NCBI RefSeq assembly: GCF_001456025.1
Contig: NZ_LMTZ01000151.1
Location: 3,005-67,004 of the forward strand
Length of the DNA stretch: 64,000 nt
Origin: Mastigocoleus testarum BC008
GTDB lineage: Bacteria > Cyanobacteriota > Cyanobacteriia > Cyanobacteriales > Nostocaceae
Direction: 5' to 3'
Below the pieces are notes generated by a model, which made no database searches, was not told where the DNA came from, and saw only the letters and a program-made list of their open reading frames with translations. Numbering within the stretch: position 1 is the stretch's first letter; each line of letters opens with the position of its first letter. A program made the translations under genes and the position numbers. Positions 53,930 through 63,186 of this stretch are shown here, piece after piece.

Positions 53930-55630
53930 ATGAAACTTAGATGGAAATCTCTGATTTTAGCTGTTAATTGGGTTTCAATTTCTTTTGTTACCTTTTTTGC
54001 TGTTATTTTATCCCAACCGAGTTTACCCTCAGTGGCGCAAGAGCCTGCGGTTATTATTGACACTAGTAAAACTCAAACTGAGGAAACTGTAACAGAAAAA
54101 AAAGATGAGGAATCAAATCCCAAGGTGAGGACACCCCAAAAATCAGACTCATCCACAAATGACAATCAAAAGACTGATGAAGATAAGGGTAAGAATCAGG
54201 AAGATTTAGAAGAAGTAAAACTCAGTGCTTCTGAACTTGCGCGTCAAAACAAATTGATCGAAGCCGATCGACTTTATCTCACTGGAAATATTTCAGCAGC
54301 GGAAAAATTGTATCGGGAAGCTAAAGAACCTTTTACCGATACTGAAAGTCTTGAAGAACGTAAAGTAGCAATTGTCGATCCGAACCAACTTTCTCCAGGA
54401 GGTAAAGTATATTGGCGCGAAGCGAAAGCAGGAATCGCCAGTCAACTACAGACTAAAACATTAGTTTCCCTAAATCTGTTGGTTGAAAAAAATCCAGAAT
54501 TTATTCCTGGTCATATAAAATATGCTGAATCTCTGAAAAAATATGGTAAGGAAAAGAAAGCATTAGAGGTTTTAGAACGAGCTAATTCCCTATACCCCGA
54601 TGAAGTAGACTTAGTAAAATATAGGGTCCAAGCCTTAGCAGAATCAAAAAAATGGATGGAAGCTTCCCTTGCTGCGCGTCAATTTGCGATTCTCAATCCC
54701 CAAGATCCCCAAGCTACAGAACTACAAGAACTTGCTGATAAAAATCTCAAACGCTTCAAATCCCATATCAGAAGAGAAGTTCGGGGAAATGCGATCGCTA
54801 ATGTAATTACTGGCGCATTAGGTTACGCTGTCACAGGTAGTCTTTTTGGTCCATTTTCAGCTTTAGATTCTACTTTGTTATTACTTAAGGGTGAAAAATC
54901 TATTGGTGAATCAGTAGCGAAGCGAGCGAAAAAACGCTTAGATCTAGTTGAAGATAAAGAAATAGTAGATTACGTTAACGGAATTGGGCAAAAACTTGTT
55001 AAAGTAGCCGGACGCGACGAATTTAAATATGAGTTCTTTGTAATTCCCGAAAAAAGTCTTAACGCTTTTGCTTTACCGGGTGGTAAAGTATTTATTCACG
55101 CAGGAGCAATTGCCAAAACTAATTCTGAAGCAGAACTAGCTGGTTTAATCGGTCACGAGCTATCCCATGTAGTTCTTTCTCATGGATTTCAGCTAGTGAC
55201 TCAAGGTAATTTAGTTTCTAATGTTACTCAATATTTGCCTTTAGGGGGTACATTCGGTCAAATACTGACTTTCAATTACAGTCGCAGAATGGAAAAGCAA
55301 GCTGATAGATTGGGTACCCGTTTAATAGTTGCTTCCGGATATGCTGCTGATGGTTTGCGGAACTTAATGTCGACTCTGGAAAAAGAACAAAAAAATACTC
55401 CTCCTGCTTGGTTATCTTCCCACCCTGCAGGTAAAAAACGTGTCCGCTATCTTGAAGAACTGATTTCTGAAAGTGGTTATAATCGCTATGCTTATGAAGG
55501 AGTAGCACGTCACCAAGAGATTAAAGCAAAAGCTAAGCAAGCTATTAAAGATTTTGAAGATAAGAAAAAAGATAAAAAAAAGCGCCGACGAGAAAACAAA
55601 AAGAAACGTAAATTAGTTGAGCAAGATTGA
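53930..55630 (+). CDS. Exported M48-family metalloprotease with TPR region
   Basis: 566 residues from ATG 53930 (an upstream GTG at 53918 is possible). N-terminal signal peptide or anchor (about 8-35), a low-complexity Glu/Lys/Asp linker, TPR-like helices (about 100-260), a hydrophobic segment (about 285-320), and an M48 peptidase domain (about 330-535). The zinc motif HELSH is in LIGHELSHVVLSHG, with the third ligand Glu expected downstream near MEKQADRLG. The very basic KKDKKKRRREN tail is unusual. Probably periplasmic or thylakoid protein quality control. Confidence 0.87.
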   Translation: MKLRWKSLILAVNWVSISFVTFFAVILSQPSLPSVAQEPAVIIDTSKTQTEETVTEKKDEESNPKVRTPQKSDSSTNDNQKTDEDKGKNQEDLEEVKLSASELARQNKLIEADRLYLTGNISAAEKLYREAKEPFTDTESLEERKVAIVDPNQLSPGGKVYWREAKAGIASQLQTKTLVSLNLLVEKNPEFIPGHIKYAESLKKYGKEKKALEVLERANSLYPDEVDLVKYRVQALAESKKWMEASLAARQFAILNPQDPQATELQELADKNLKRFKSHIRREVRGNAIANVITGALGYAVTGSLFGPFSALDSTLLLLKGEKSIGESVAKRAKKRLDLVEDKEIVDYVNGIGQKLVKVAGRDEFKYEFFVIPEKSLNAFALPGGKVFIHAGAIAKTNSEAELAGLIGHELSHVVLSHGFQLVTQGNLVSNVTQYLPLGGTFGQILTFNYSRRMEKQADRLGTRLIVASGYAADGLRNLMSTLEKEQKNTPPAWLSSHPAGKKRVRYLEELISESGYNRYAYEGVARHQEIKAKAKQAIKDFEDKKKDKKKRRRENKKKRKLVEQD

Positions 55631-55702
55631 ATCAAAATATCAAAATTTTTCGTCACAACGGCTATGAGCTTCCCTGATGATTTCTTTGTAGGAGGATGAT
55701 TT

Positions 55703-56563
55703 ATGTTATTAAAGAGCTGGCAATTTTTATTATTTGGTAGTTTGGGATTATCAATATTTTTCGGTAATTCAGTAGTTTTAGCTCAATCAAATAGATCGTC
55801 TGATAGCGTTGTAGTACCTACAGGTTCAACAAATACCAGGTCGAGAACATCATCATCAAGTAACTCTTCAAGACAAATAAACCGAAACGTAAATATAGAT
55901 AATTCAGTTAACGGACGTTCGACTTCAACTAGAACAACAACCCGAACTAGAAGAAATTCATCATCACCGATTACTACTGCAACTCGTTTTAGTTGTGCAA
56001 GTTATGGTGGTGAGTATACGGTTATGTACCAACCTGAAACTCAACCGGGACAGTACTTCCCTTGGGCTAAACCTAGAAAAATGGGTGGTGGTTGGGACCC
56101 AATTAAACGTTGTAACAAGATTGCTGAACGTTTAGAGCGCTATCGTCCCGATGGTTTAACAGAACTGAGAACATCTTCACTCAATGGATATAATATCCTT
56201 TGCGTAACTAGTGAAGCAGACCCATCTTGTAGGATTGTACTTACAGTTCCTCAAGATAAGGATCCTTATGAGGTGCGTAATAACGTCTTCGAAAATCTAA
56301 TTGCTGCCGATAGTGGAAGAGAAACTGTAGGAGTAAGTACTTACTCTGCGGAGAATGGAGATTTTGAAAATATTGTCAATATGGGGCGTTCTCTTTTTGG
56401 AAACAATAAGAAACCCAATTCTGCGTCTCAAAAGAGAATTAATTTAAAACCTTTTTTAGATCCGAAAGATGGTGGAAGCGGAAGTCAATTGAAGAAAGGG
56501 GTTAACTTGGGTGGAAGCAAAAATCAATCTGGTTTGGATTTAAACACCGATCGCTTGCGTTAA
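55703..56563 (+). CDS. COP23 domain protein
   Basis: 286 residues. Signal peptide (about 1-29, ending VVLAQ), a Ser/Arg/Thr-rich low-complexity part (30-90), then the COP23 domain (about 92-215: FSCASYGGEYTVMY, WDPIKRCNKIAERLERY, NGYNILCVTSEADPSC), with four Cys that may form disulfides. Named after a circadian-oscillating protein of cyanobacteria; function unknown. It follows the M48 gene on the same strand, 72 bp away. Confidence 0.82.
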   Translation: MLLKSWQFLLFGSLGLSIFFGNSVVLAQSNRSSDSVVVPTGSTNTRSRTSSSSNSSRQINRNVNIDNSVNGRSTSTRTTTRTRRNSSSPITTATRFSCASYGGEYTVMYQPETQPGQYFPWAKPRKMGGGWDPIKRCNKIAERLERYRPDGLTELRTSSLNGYNILCVTSEADPSCRIVLTVPQDKDPYEVRNNVFENLIAADSGRETVGVSTYSAENGDFENIVNMGRSLFGNNKKPNSASQKRINLKPFLDPKDGGSGSQLKKGVNLGGSKNQSGLDLNTDRLR

Positions 56564-56956
56564 TCAGACGATTTCTATCTAACTTGCGCCATTTCCAATT
56601 AGTTCAACAATCTACCTGGGAATTTTTTCAAGGTGAGTTTTTGGATTGAATGTAGTTTGGTGCAAGTTATAGTGTTATGCACAAGTTAAAAATCATTAGC
56701 GGATCCGTCCATAGGTAGCGCAGCTATAGCTTTTATGGCATCATCGGCGTTAACCTAAGTACGTGTCCGTAGGACAAACAGGATTTACCAATGTCTTAAC
56801 CTTATTACCTAATGCTCTATTATTTTTTCTTCAAGTTAAAGTAATTAAATAGATTGATACAGTAATCATAAGTTGTTTACATATGCTTGAGTCTTCATGT
56901 TTTGTTACTTAAGTCAACAAAATGTTAAATTAATTTAGCTGAGTATTTAACAAAAT
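56564..56956. other. Intergenic region with dispersed GC-rich repeat fragment
   Basis: Contains gtccataggtagcgcagctata (about 56706-56727), also present near 44835-44855. Nothing else recognised. Confidence 0.5.
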
Positions 56957-57457
56957 ATGTTTGGTAGACCCCAACGAATCGAGCCAGGACCAGGTCAAGA
57001 ATCAGTGTGGGATTATCCCCGTCCACCCCGCTTAGAAGATACGGATAAACATATTCGGATTATTTTTAATGATGTAACGATCGCAGATACCCGTCGAGCC
57101 AAAAGATTTTTGGAAACTAGTCATCCACCAACTTATTACATTCCTCCTGAAGATATAAAAATGGAGTATTTAACCAAAACATCGAACTCCAGCTTTTGTG
57201 AATGGAAAGGACGTGCTGCTTATTATTCAATTCGAGTTGGTGACAAAGAAGCTCAGAATGTAGCTTGGTTTTATCCCGATCCAACACCAGATTTTGTATC
57301 CATCAAAGATTATCCATGTTTCTACGCTCAATTTATGGATGCTTGCTACGTTGATGATGAGTTAGTACAAGCACAAATAGGTAATTTTTATGGGGGTTGG
57401 GTAACCAAGGATATCGTTGGACCCTTTAAAGGTGGTGCTGGTACTTGGGGCTGGTAA
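56957..57457 (+). CDS. DUF427 domain protein
   Basis: 166 residues. The DUF427 fold is recognised by PPTYYIPPEDI, FCEWKGRAAYYSI and NVAWFYPDP. Soluble. DUF427 proteins are common and uncharacterised. Single gene, no close partner. Confidence 0.85.
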   Translation: MFGRPQRIEPGPGQESVWDYPRPPRLEDTDKHIRIIFNDVTIADTRRAKRFLETSHPPTYYIPPEDIKMEYLTKTSNSSFCEWKGRAAYYSIRVGDKEAQNVAWFYPDPTPDFVSIKDYPCFYAQFMDACYVDDELVQAQIGNFYGGWVTKDIVGPFKGGAGTWGW

Positions 57458-57533
57458 ACCTTTAGTATCAAAAAATCTAATAGTACAAATTTAAAAATAC
57501 AAAAAATTAAGCATTAGAAATTATTTCCATTTC

Positions 57534-57809
57534 TTATGCTTTACGATGAACCTTAACTTTTCTGTTAGGGTCTTGTTTTTTCACCCATTTAATAAATTTT
57601 TGCATCTGAGCTTCATTGATTAATTTTTCTCTGGAATTAAGCTCTTGTGCTAAACGGGTATTGTCGAACAAAGTATGAATTTGTCGGTGACAAGCGGAAC
57701 AAATATTAATCTTGGGACCGTGGTGACCTTTTTTTTGTCTGGGAATGAGATGGTGAATCGTTAGTTTTTCTACATCTCGTTCGCATAACTCGCAAGTCAT
57801 GTAATTCAC
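57534..57809 (-). CDS. Small HNH endonuclease-type protein
   Basis: 91 residues. CELCER (zinc Cys pair), the HNH core LTIHHLIPR, and a second pair CSACHRQIH. Stand-alone HNH proteins of this size nick or cut DNA; no phage or restriction genes are adjacent. Lys/Arg-rich C-terminus could bind DNA. Convergent with the DUF427 gene. Confidence 0.8.
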   Translation of the reverse strand: MNYMTCELCERDVEKLTIHHLIPRQKKGHHGPKINICSACHRQIHTLFDNTRLAQELNSREKLINEAQMQKFIKWVKKQDPNRKVKVHRKA

Positions 57810-58197
57810 CTATTTCTTATTTTTAATTTTTGTAGCTATTACTTCTAGGTATTATTACTTTCTATTTTGATTGACGTATTGATTTTAGTTCCACGTGGTT
57901 ATAAATTTGCCGTCATATAATCTCTCTAAAGTTAGAAAAAACAACTTATTAGAAGTATGACCTTTGCTAGAGTTAACTGCTTTGCTCTTATCTCTAAGCT
58001 TAAGTAGTAATCGTTATTTAATTTCAATACTTAGATTTAACATAACATGGAGTTTTGTTGATAAGCTTTAAGGCGAAAAATTTAAATTGTTAAATTTTGC
58101 TTGTTGATAAATCAAAGTAGTAGGGATTTTCCCCGAATTAAATAATAGATGACAACCTTTTAAAACCTAACTAGCCCTCTACAGGGGGAGAAATTGT
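57810..58197. other. Intergenic region upstream of the lipoprotein gene
   Basis: AT-rich, no gene. A strong agggggag ribosome-binding site precedes ATG 58198. Confidence 0.5.
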
Positions 58198-58695
58198 ATG
58201 AGTAAAATATTTTCTGTATTTAAACGCCTAGACTTACAGCGCTTTATGTTCGCCTGCCTTTTAGGAGTTATACTCTTTTTCAACACAGCTTGTAGTAATA
58301 AGCCTTCAATAGATGCTGCTGCAAGCGAAGGCTACAAGGGTATTCAACCGACTAGCAGATATGAACGTAAAACTCCAGACCTTAGATATGATGACCTTCA
58401 AGCTCCTGAAGGTGGTATGAACCGCTTCAGTGATGTGGATCCAAGACAGAATACATTAGATGAACAGGTAAAAACTAAGGCTTTAATTGACCGACATAAA
58501 AGGCTAGTTAGACAAGGTGGAGAGATAAACCCTGTTGAGAGTGCTGAGGAATTTTCTCGGGATGTAAATAAAAGTATTCAACGGGGAGCAGAGGACGCGA
58601 AAGATGCAGTTCAACAAACAGGTAACACTCTATTAAAGAAAGCGCAGAGGGCTGTTGAAGATACTACTGATGCAGTTCAGGATACTCTTCGATGA
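58198..58695 (+). CDS. Lipoprotein with amphipathic-helix C-terminus
   Basis: 165 residues. Signal sequence with a lipobox-like NTAC at about residues 29-32, so Cys32 would be lipidated. The middle is polar; the end (about 125-165) has repeated 11-residue-like amphipathic pattern (GAEDAKDAVQQTG, AVEDTTDAVQDTL) resembling apolipoprotein/LEA-type helices. No family name recognised. Possibly a stress or membrane-associated protein. Confidence 0.75.
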   Translation: MSKIFSVFKRLDLQRFMFACLLGVILFFNTACSNKPSIDAAASEGYKGIQPTSRYERKTPDLRYDDLQAPEGGMNRFSDVDPRQNTLDEQVKTKALIDRHKRLVRQGGEINPVESAEEFSRDVNKSIQRGAEDAKDAVQQTGNTLLKKAQRAVEDTTDAVQDTLR

Positions 58696-59300
58696 GGGTA
58701 GTAACCACTAGTCCTATGCACTTCTAATTAGGATAGAGTTCGCTGCAAAGCTTTACCAAGTGAGCGAACTCTAGGGTAATCTTTTCATTGGGTCCCATAT
58801 CTCCTGGCATAATTTTTGTATTGGGTTTTATGGGTTCTAATTAAAGCGGAAACTGAATCAGAAATTTTCGAAATGCGATCGCTAGACGTAAGTAAGTCAG
58901 CACAAATAAACCCAATCATGTAACAAAATGTAAATAAGGCTGTATCCCTTGCGTTAGCGTAGCGTGTCCGATAGGACATATGATTCATTACACTTCGTTC
59001 CACTCGCAATGACATACCTTGATTTTTTCACGCCGACCTACTTAGCTAAATGTAATTACTGAAATCCAAACAGCATTAATTATATTTAGGAATGTGGATG
59101 AAATAAACTACAAAATGAGGGTGCTGTTAGCATTGCGTAACGCACCATTCCAAATTTAATAGTTACAGTTTATTAAATTTTCATTCCTTAGAATTTTAGA
59201 TCAAACTACATCTTTTAGTAGGGCAATTTATAATTTAGCGGAAAAGTTTTTAGTTTGATTTATAGGTAAACTTAGAGCAAAAATTAACAAACATTTTTCT
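58696..59300. other. Intergenic region with dispersed repeats
   Basis: Carries a GC-rich repeat (about 58945-58985) and the 63-bp element at 59089-59151. A 76-residue minus-strand frame (58785-59015) is a translation of repeats and is not called. Confidence 0.55.
59089..59151 (+). mobile_element. 63-bp MITE-like element, copy A
   Basis: Begins ggaatgtgg and ends caccattcc, an imperfect terminal inverted repeat (GGAATG). Nearly the same 63 bp occurs inverted at 63068-63130. No coding capacity. Confidence 0.6.
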
Positions 59301-60311
59301 TTAATTTTTAGCCTGTGGTTCAAAAATTAGATAAGTACCGCCCAAAGCTTCTACAATTGTACGGGTATTAACAGTCATCATTCGTTGGTAACTGTCTACA
59401 TCACCCCCAGATTTTTCCAGAGTATTAGTAAATAGGGGTCTTTGTGAAACCTTGATTTTTGCAGTTTTCGCTACAGACTTAGTTAATTTTAAATCGGTGT
59501 TTGTATCAGAGAAGATGACTTGAACTTTATCTTTTCTAATATTTTGGGCAAATTTTTCTATCCGCTGTTGTGAGATTTTTTGGTTGTTATCAATGCTAAT
59601 TAGATGTCTTTTCAAAAGAAAATTATAAGCCCTAATGTAATAACTCATTGCATCGTGAGTTGTCACAAATTTACGTTTTCTATCGGGAATACTAGCTACT
59701 CTAGATTTAATCCACTGATCGATTTGTTTTAATTCGCTATTGATTCTTTTGGTATTACTAGCATAAAGCGATGCATTTTCAGGGCTGAGTTTTGCTAGAT
59801 TATCATTAATAACTTTTACCATTTCAATGCCATTTTCGACATCATGCCAAACATAAGGGTCGGCTACGTTTTTGCCATTTAACTTTAATTTTCTCGGCTT
59901 GGGTACTGCAGCTTCTGCTACAGGAATTTTTGGTATAGAATTATTACTATTTTCAATTATTTCTATTAATTTAGATTCTAAATCATAACCATTAAAAAGA
60001 ATCAATTGGGCTTGTTCTATGGCTTTACTATCTTCTGATTTAGGTTTGTAAACGTGAGGATTAACTTTCGGAGGAATCAAGCATTTAATTCGGATAGTAT
60101 CTACAGCAATTTGTTTAGTTAGATCGCAAATAATATTTGTAGTTGCTAATACTTTGGGTAGATTTTTATCTGGTTTGCTCGAATCAACAGTGGTTGCAGA
60201 AGGTTTAGAATTCTCTTTTACTTGGTTTCGATTATTACATCCAAGTAACGCGACAGACAGGGTCATTAAAGTTATGCCGAAAGTTATATATGCTAAGCTT
60301 CTTCTTGACAT
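59301..60311 (-). CDS. ABC transporter metal-binding lipoprotein (Zn/Mn, ZnuA/MntC family)
   Basis: 336 residues. Lipobox LLGC at about 23-26. Cluster A-I fold with metal ligands visible as His in VNPHVYKP, His in YVWHDVEN and His in VTTHDAM; the fourth ligand is probably the Asp in IFSDTNTD. The NPHVYKP region resembles manganese MntC as well as ZnuA proteins, and there is no long His-rich loop, so the metal cannot be settled. No permease or ATPase gene adjoins. Near a Cys-rich exported protein and a COG0523 GTPase. Confidence 0.86.
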   Translation of the reverse strand: MSRRSLAYITFGITLMTLSVALLGCNNRNQVKENSKPSATTVDSSKPDKNLPKVLATTNIICDLTKQIAVDTIRIKCLIPPKVNPHVYKPKSEDSKAIEQAQLILFNGYDLESKLIEIIENSNNSIPKIPVAEAAVPKPRKLKLNGKNVADPYVWHDVENGIEMVKVINDNLAKLSPENASLYASNTKRINSELKQIDQWIKSRVASIPDRKRKFVTTHDAMSYYIRAYNFLLKRHLISIDNNQKISQQRIEKFAQNIRKDKVQVIFSDTNTDLKLTKSVAKTAKIKVSQRPLFTNTLEKSGGDVDSYQRMMTVNTRTIVEALGGTYLIFEPQAKN

Positions 60312-60859
60312 GGATAGTTAATAAGTAGTGTGGCGCTACGCGCAAGTAAAAAGTAAAAATTCATTAGCCCCTAGCGTAAACGTACCGGTTTGCACGCGTC
60401 TAAAGACGAAAGCACACCTGGCTTGCGCCGACGCGCAGGCTCTAGCGTGTCCGTAGGACCTAAATACGTAGTGCTATAGCTGTTATAGATACAGCCGAAT
60501 CTAGAAAATCAGAATTTAGGAATCAGAATATACTACACTTTTATGAGGGAGCAGGAATCAGAATTTTGAACTCAGGCTCGTAAGTTCCTACTACCTATTA
60601 CTCATCAGGAAACTCTACAAATATGATACGTGTTTAAGCCCCGATAAGTGATATTTAAGTTACTACTTATGGATGATGTCAATATTATTTATGCAAAAAC
60701 TGGAAAATATAGCTTTATATAGAAATTAATAAGTTTCCTATGCTTTTCATAGGAAACCTAAATAAATTAGTTCAAAATTAACCTCTCTAAACCAAAAATC
60801 AGTGGTTTATCAATTAGATTTAACTTTTGAATTTCGTCATCGAATAATAAATTTTACGG
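60312..60859. other. Intergenic region with GC-rich dispersed repeats
   Basis: Repeat fragments at about 60325-60480, otherwise AT-rich. No gene or clear RNA recognised. Confidence 0.5.
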
Positions 60860-61135
60860 TTAAAAATTTCTGGGGGATGGTAGCTTACCTTGCAATTCTA
60901 ATCCAGATTTAACACAAGCACTACAACCACAACCAAGATGTTCTCTGAGCGGATCGGATTGTTCTGAAATTTTAGGTGCTGTTAGTGCGAGGGTTTGTTG
61001 TTGGTGCAACGTGGGAGTTACATGTGCGGCTGTTGGTGTGGTTTTAGCTACAGACGCTTCCGCAGGATGAGCAAACAACAAGGTTAACGCAAGGGAAAAA
61101 GGGGATATGAGGAAAATTAGTTTAGCTAATTTCAT
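60860..61135 (-). CDS. Small exported protein with CGCSAC motif
   Basis: 91 residues. Signal peptide (about 1-27, AHPAEA), a Thr/Gln/Ala-rich mature part, and a C-terminal HLGCGCSACVKSG cluster with three Cys and an upstream His that could bind metal. Family not recognised. Proximity to a metal-binding lipoprotein and a COG0523 GTPase suggests a role in zinc or other metal handling; this is inference. Confidence 0.62.
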   Translation of the reverse strand: MKLAKLIFLISPFSLALTLLFAHPAEASVAKTTPTAAHVTPTLHQQQTLALTAPKISEQSDPLREHLGCGCSACVKSGLELQGKLPSPRNF

Positions 61136-61495
61136 GGTTAGTTTTTAAAAAGGGCTTGTTGATACAGCATAGCTAATTTTTATGGAGTTAGTCACGCCTA
61201 AGTTAGAGAAACAAAGGTAATACAGAGGAAGGACTAAAACAAAGAGAAATGACGTGGTTTATTTGTTATTTTGTTCCTATATTACAAATGAGCTGTTTGG
61301 AGTGTTGCTACCTTTAAACATTTTGTACGAGCTAGGGGTTTATATTTGAGTAAGCCAAAAAGCTAAGCTTCCTGGGAATCATTATTTTAAACCTACATTT
61401 TATGTTAAATATCAAAGATTTGAGCTAATTTTTCTAGCTAAAATTTCTATTTTACTAATTTGTTTTTGTTGTTTCAAATTTAGCAAATTGTGAAT
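61136..61495. other. Intergenic region
   Basis: AT-rich; nothing recognised. Confidence 0.45.
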
Positions 61496-61771
61496 TTACT
61501 GCTCTAATTCTTCTTTTTGCTTTTCAGATTCCCTAAGACGTTTGCGTAACTCTTGATTCTCTATTTGATACCTGACTAAAAGTCTTTTAGATTGACGCAG
61601 AAAAAATCTCCAAAAATAAAACATACTTAACATTTGACCAAAAATGTAAGATTGTTTATCCACAAATTTCAAATCGCTACAGTTATCTTTTGATAAGGTC
61701 ATACTGTGCAGAGATTTAGTTCTTTTGAGGCGTTCTAATTTTAAGTAGGTAATACTATTATTAGGATACAT
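61496..61771 (-). CDS. Small hypothetical protein with coiled-coil end
   Basis: 91 residues (a shorter start at 61702 is possible). A hydrophobic/aromatic segment (about 42-58) and a charged heptad-like helix at the C-terminus (ENQELRKRLRESEKQKEELEQ-type). No family recognised; it may be real because it is separate from other genes and has normal composition. Confidence 0.38.
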   Translation of the reverse strand: MYPNNSITYLKLERLKRTKSLHSMTLSKDNCSDLKFVDKQSYIFGQMLSMFYFWRFFLRQSKRLLVRYQIENQELRKRLRESEKQKEELEQ

Positions 61772-61890
61772 TCAGGGTTTATTATCTTTTATTATATGAA
61801 TATTGAGGATATTCTAGCTAGCTTTTGATTTGTCCTAAATCAAGATTTTTACGGATATTTTGATATTAATATTTACCAGTAGTTCAGTTT

Positions 61891-62967
61891 TTATTGAGTT
61901 GTTTCTTTTTTCCAGACCCGTAATTCTCCCGTTTCCGTACCTGCAGCAATGTGCGTAGCTCCTGGGTGCCAAGCGATACATGAAAAGCCACTGGAAACAC
62001 CTGTTAGTAATTGGGACACTTGCTGAGCTTCTTCCCATAAACATAACCAACCATCCGCACCCGCAGAAGCGAGGAGAAAACTTTGGGGTGCAAAACTAAC
62101 GGTACGAACTATATCTATATGATTGGTTAATACTCTAGATTCCCAACCAGTGGACTCATCTGCTGATTTTTCCCAGACAATAATTCCATCCATGCTGACA
62201 GTTGCTAATATCGGTGCACCTGTTTTGGTTGTAGCTTCCGACCATGTCAATTCACGAACTTTTCCTGGAAAACCGCGCATTACCCAAGGATCGGGATCTT
62301 GACGAGATAATAATAATTTTGCTTCTACTACGGTCAAGGTATTACCCATATTGCAAGAAGCAATATATTTACCATCTGGAGACCAACCCATAGCAATTGT
62401 GGCAGATGGAATATCAAAAATATATGGTTCTTCTTTCGGATTTTGATAATCCCAAACCTTTATTCCCCGGTGACCTGAAGCTGCAATATATTTACCATCA
62501 CATGACCAGTCAATACCTAATACTGAAGAGTTTGCAAAATTCAATTTTGCTAAAATTTGTCCTGTTTCGGGGTTCCATACCTGTAAATATCGTCCCAATC
62601 CAAAAGCCAAATGGTTATTAACTGGACTCCAGGATAAGCGATCAATCCATAAAGGAGCATTTTCTAAAGTTGCAATTAATTGATTATTTCGCCAAACCTT
62701 AACTCTTCCATCCTGTCCTCCAACCGCTAAAAATTGTCCGTCATGGGAAAATGCAAGACAATCTACGGATTCTCCATTTCCAATTTGTAAGTATTCAATC
62801 TGTAAGTGTTCCAGTTCTCGATCGCGCCATAATGAAACTTCGCCGTTGGAAGTCGTTACAGCTAAAGTTTCACCGTCCGGCGACCAAGCTAGATCGGTAA
62901 TATAATCCGATAGGGTATCAGAAAAATGTGGTTTGAATTCTTGTGACTTTAGGGTGGAAGAGTTCAT
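61891..62967 (-). CDS. WD40 repeat protein
   Basis: 358 residues, almost all WD40 repeats (about seven; units contain LAWSPDGETLAV, LAFSHDGQFLAVGGQDG, WSCDGKYIAASGHRG, GWSPDGKYIASC, SFAPQSFLLASAGADG, AWHPGATHIAAGTETG). A single seven-bladed propeller; cytoplasmic, no extra domain. Directly upstream of its start, on the same strand, lies the COG0523 GTPase gene, 219 bp away. WD40 neighbours of COG0523 genes occur in cyanobacteria; joint function unproven. Confidence 0.85.
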   Translation of the reverse strand: MNSSTLKSQEFKPHFSDTLSDYITDLAWSPDGETLAVTTSNGEVSLWRDRELEHLQIEYLQIGNGESVDCLAFSHDGQFLAVGGQDGRVKVWRNNQLIATLENAPLWIDRLSWSPVNNHLAFGLGRYLQVWNPETGQILAKLNFANSSVLGIDWSCDGKYIAASGHRGIKVWDYQNPKEEPYIFDIPSATIAMGWSPDGKYIASCNMGNTLTVVEAKLLLSRQDPDPWVMRGFPGKVRELTWSEATTKTGAPILATVSMDGIIVWEKSADESTGWESRVLTNHIDIVRTVSFAPQSFLLASAGADGWLCLWEEAQQVSQLLTGVSSGFSCIAWHPGATHIAAGTETGELRVWKKETTQ

Positions 62968-63186
62968 TTGGGTGGTGATTTGGGATTAGGGATTTGGAAT
63001 TGGGAATTTACTACTTATTACTTATTACTTAGGAATGAGAATTTAATAACCTGTAATTCTGAAATCTGGAATGGTGCGTTACGCGATGCTAACAGCACCC
63101 TACTTTTTTAATTTATTTAATCCACATTCCTTATTACTTATTACTTATTACTTATTACTTATTACTCATTACTCATTACCCAATCC
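62968..63186. repeat. STRR and MITE-like element between WD40 and COG0523 genes
   Basis: Includes the inverted 63-bp element at 63068-63130 and two runs of cttatta-type heptamers (about 63008-63031 and 63131-63180). Confidence 0.7.
63068..63130 (-). mobile_element. 63-bp MITE-like element, copy B (inverted)
   Basis: Reverse complement of copy A at 59089-59151 with a limited number of mismatches, same length and ends. Lies directly next to STRR repeats. Confidence 0.6.

Noticed and set aside
58785..59015. 76-residue minus-strand frame
   Set aside because: Runs through dispersed repeats; translation is repeat-derived.
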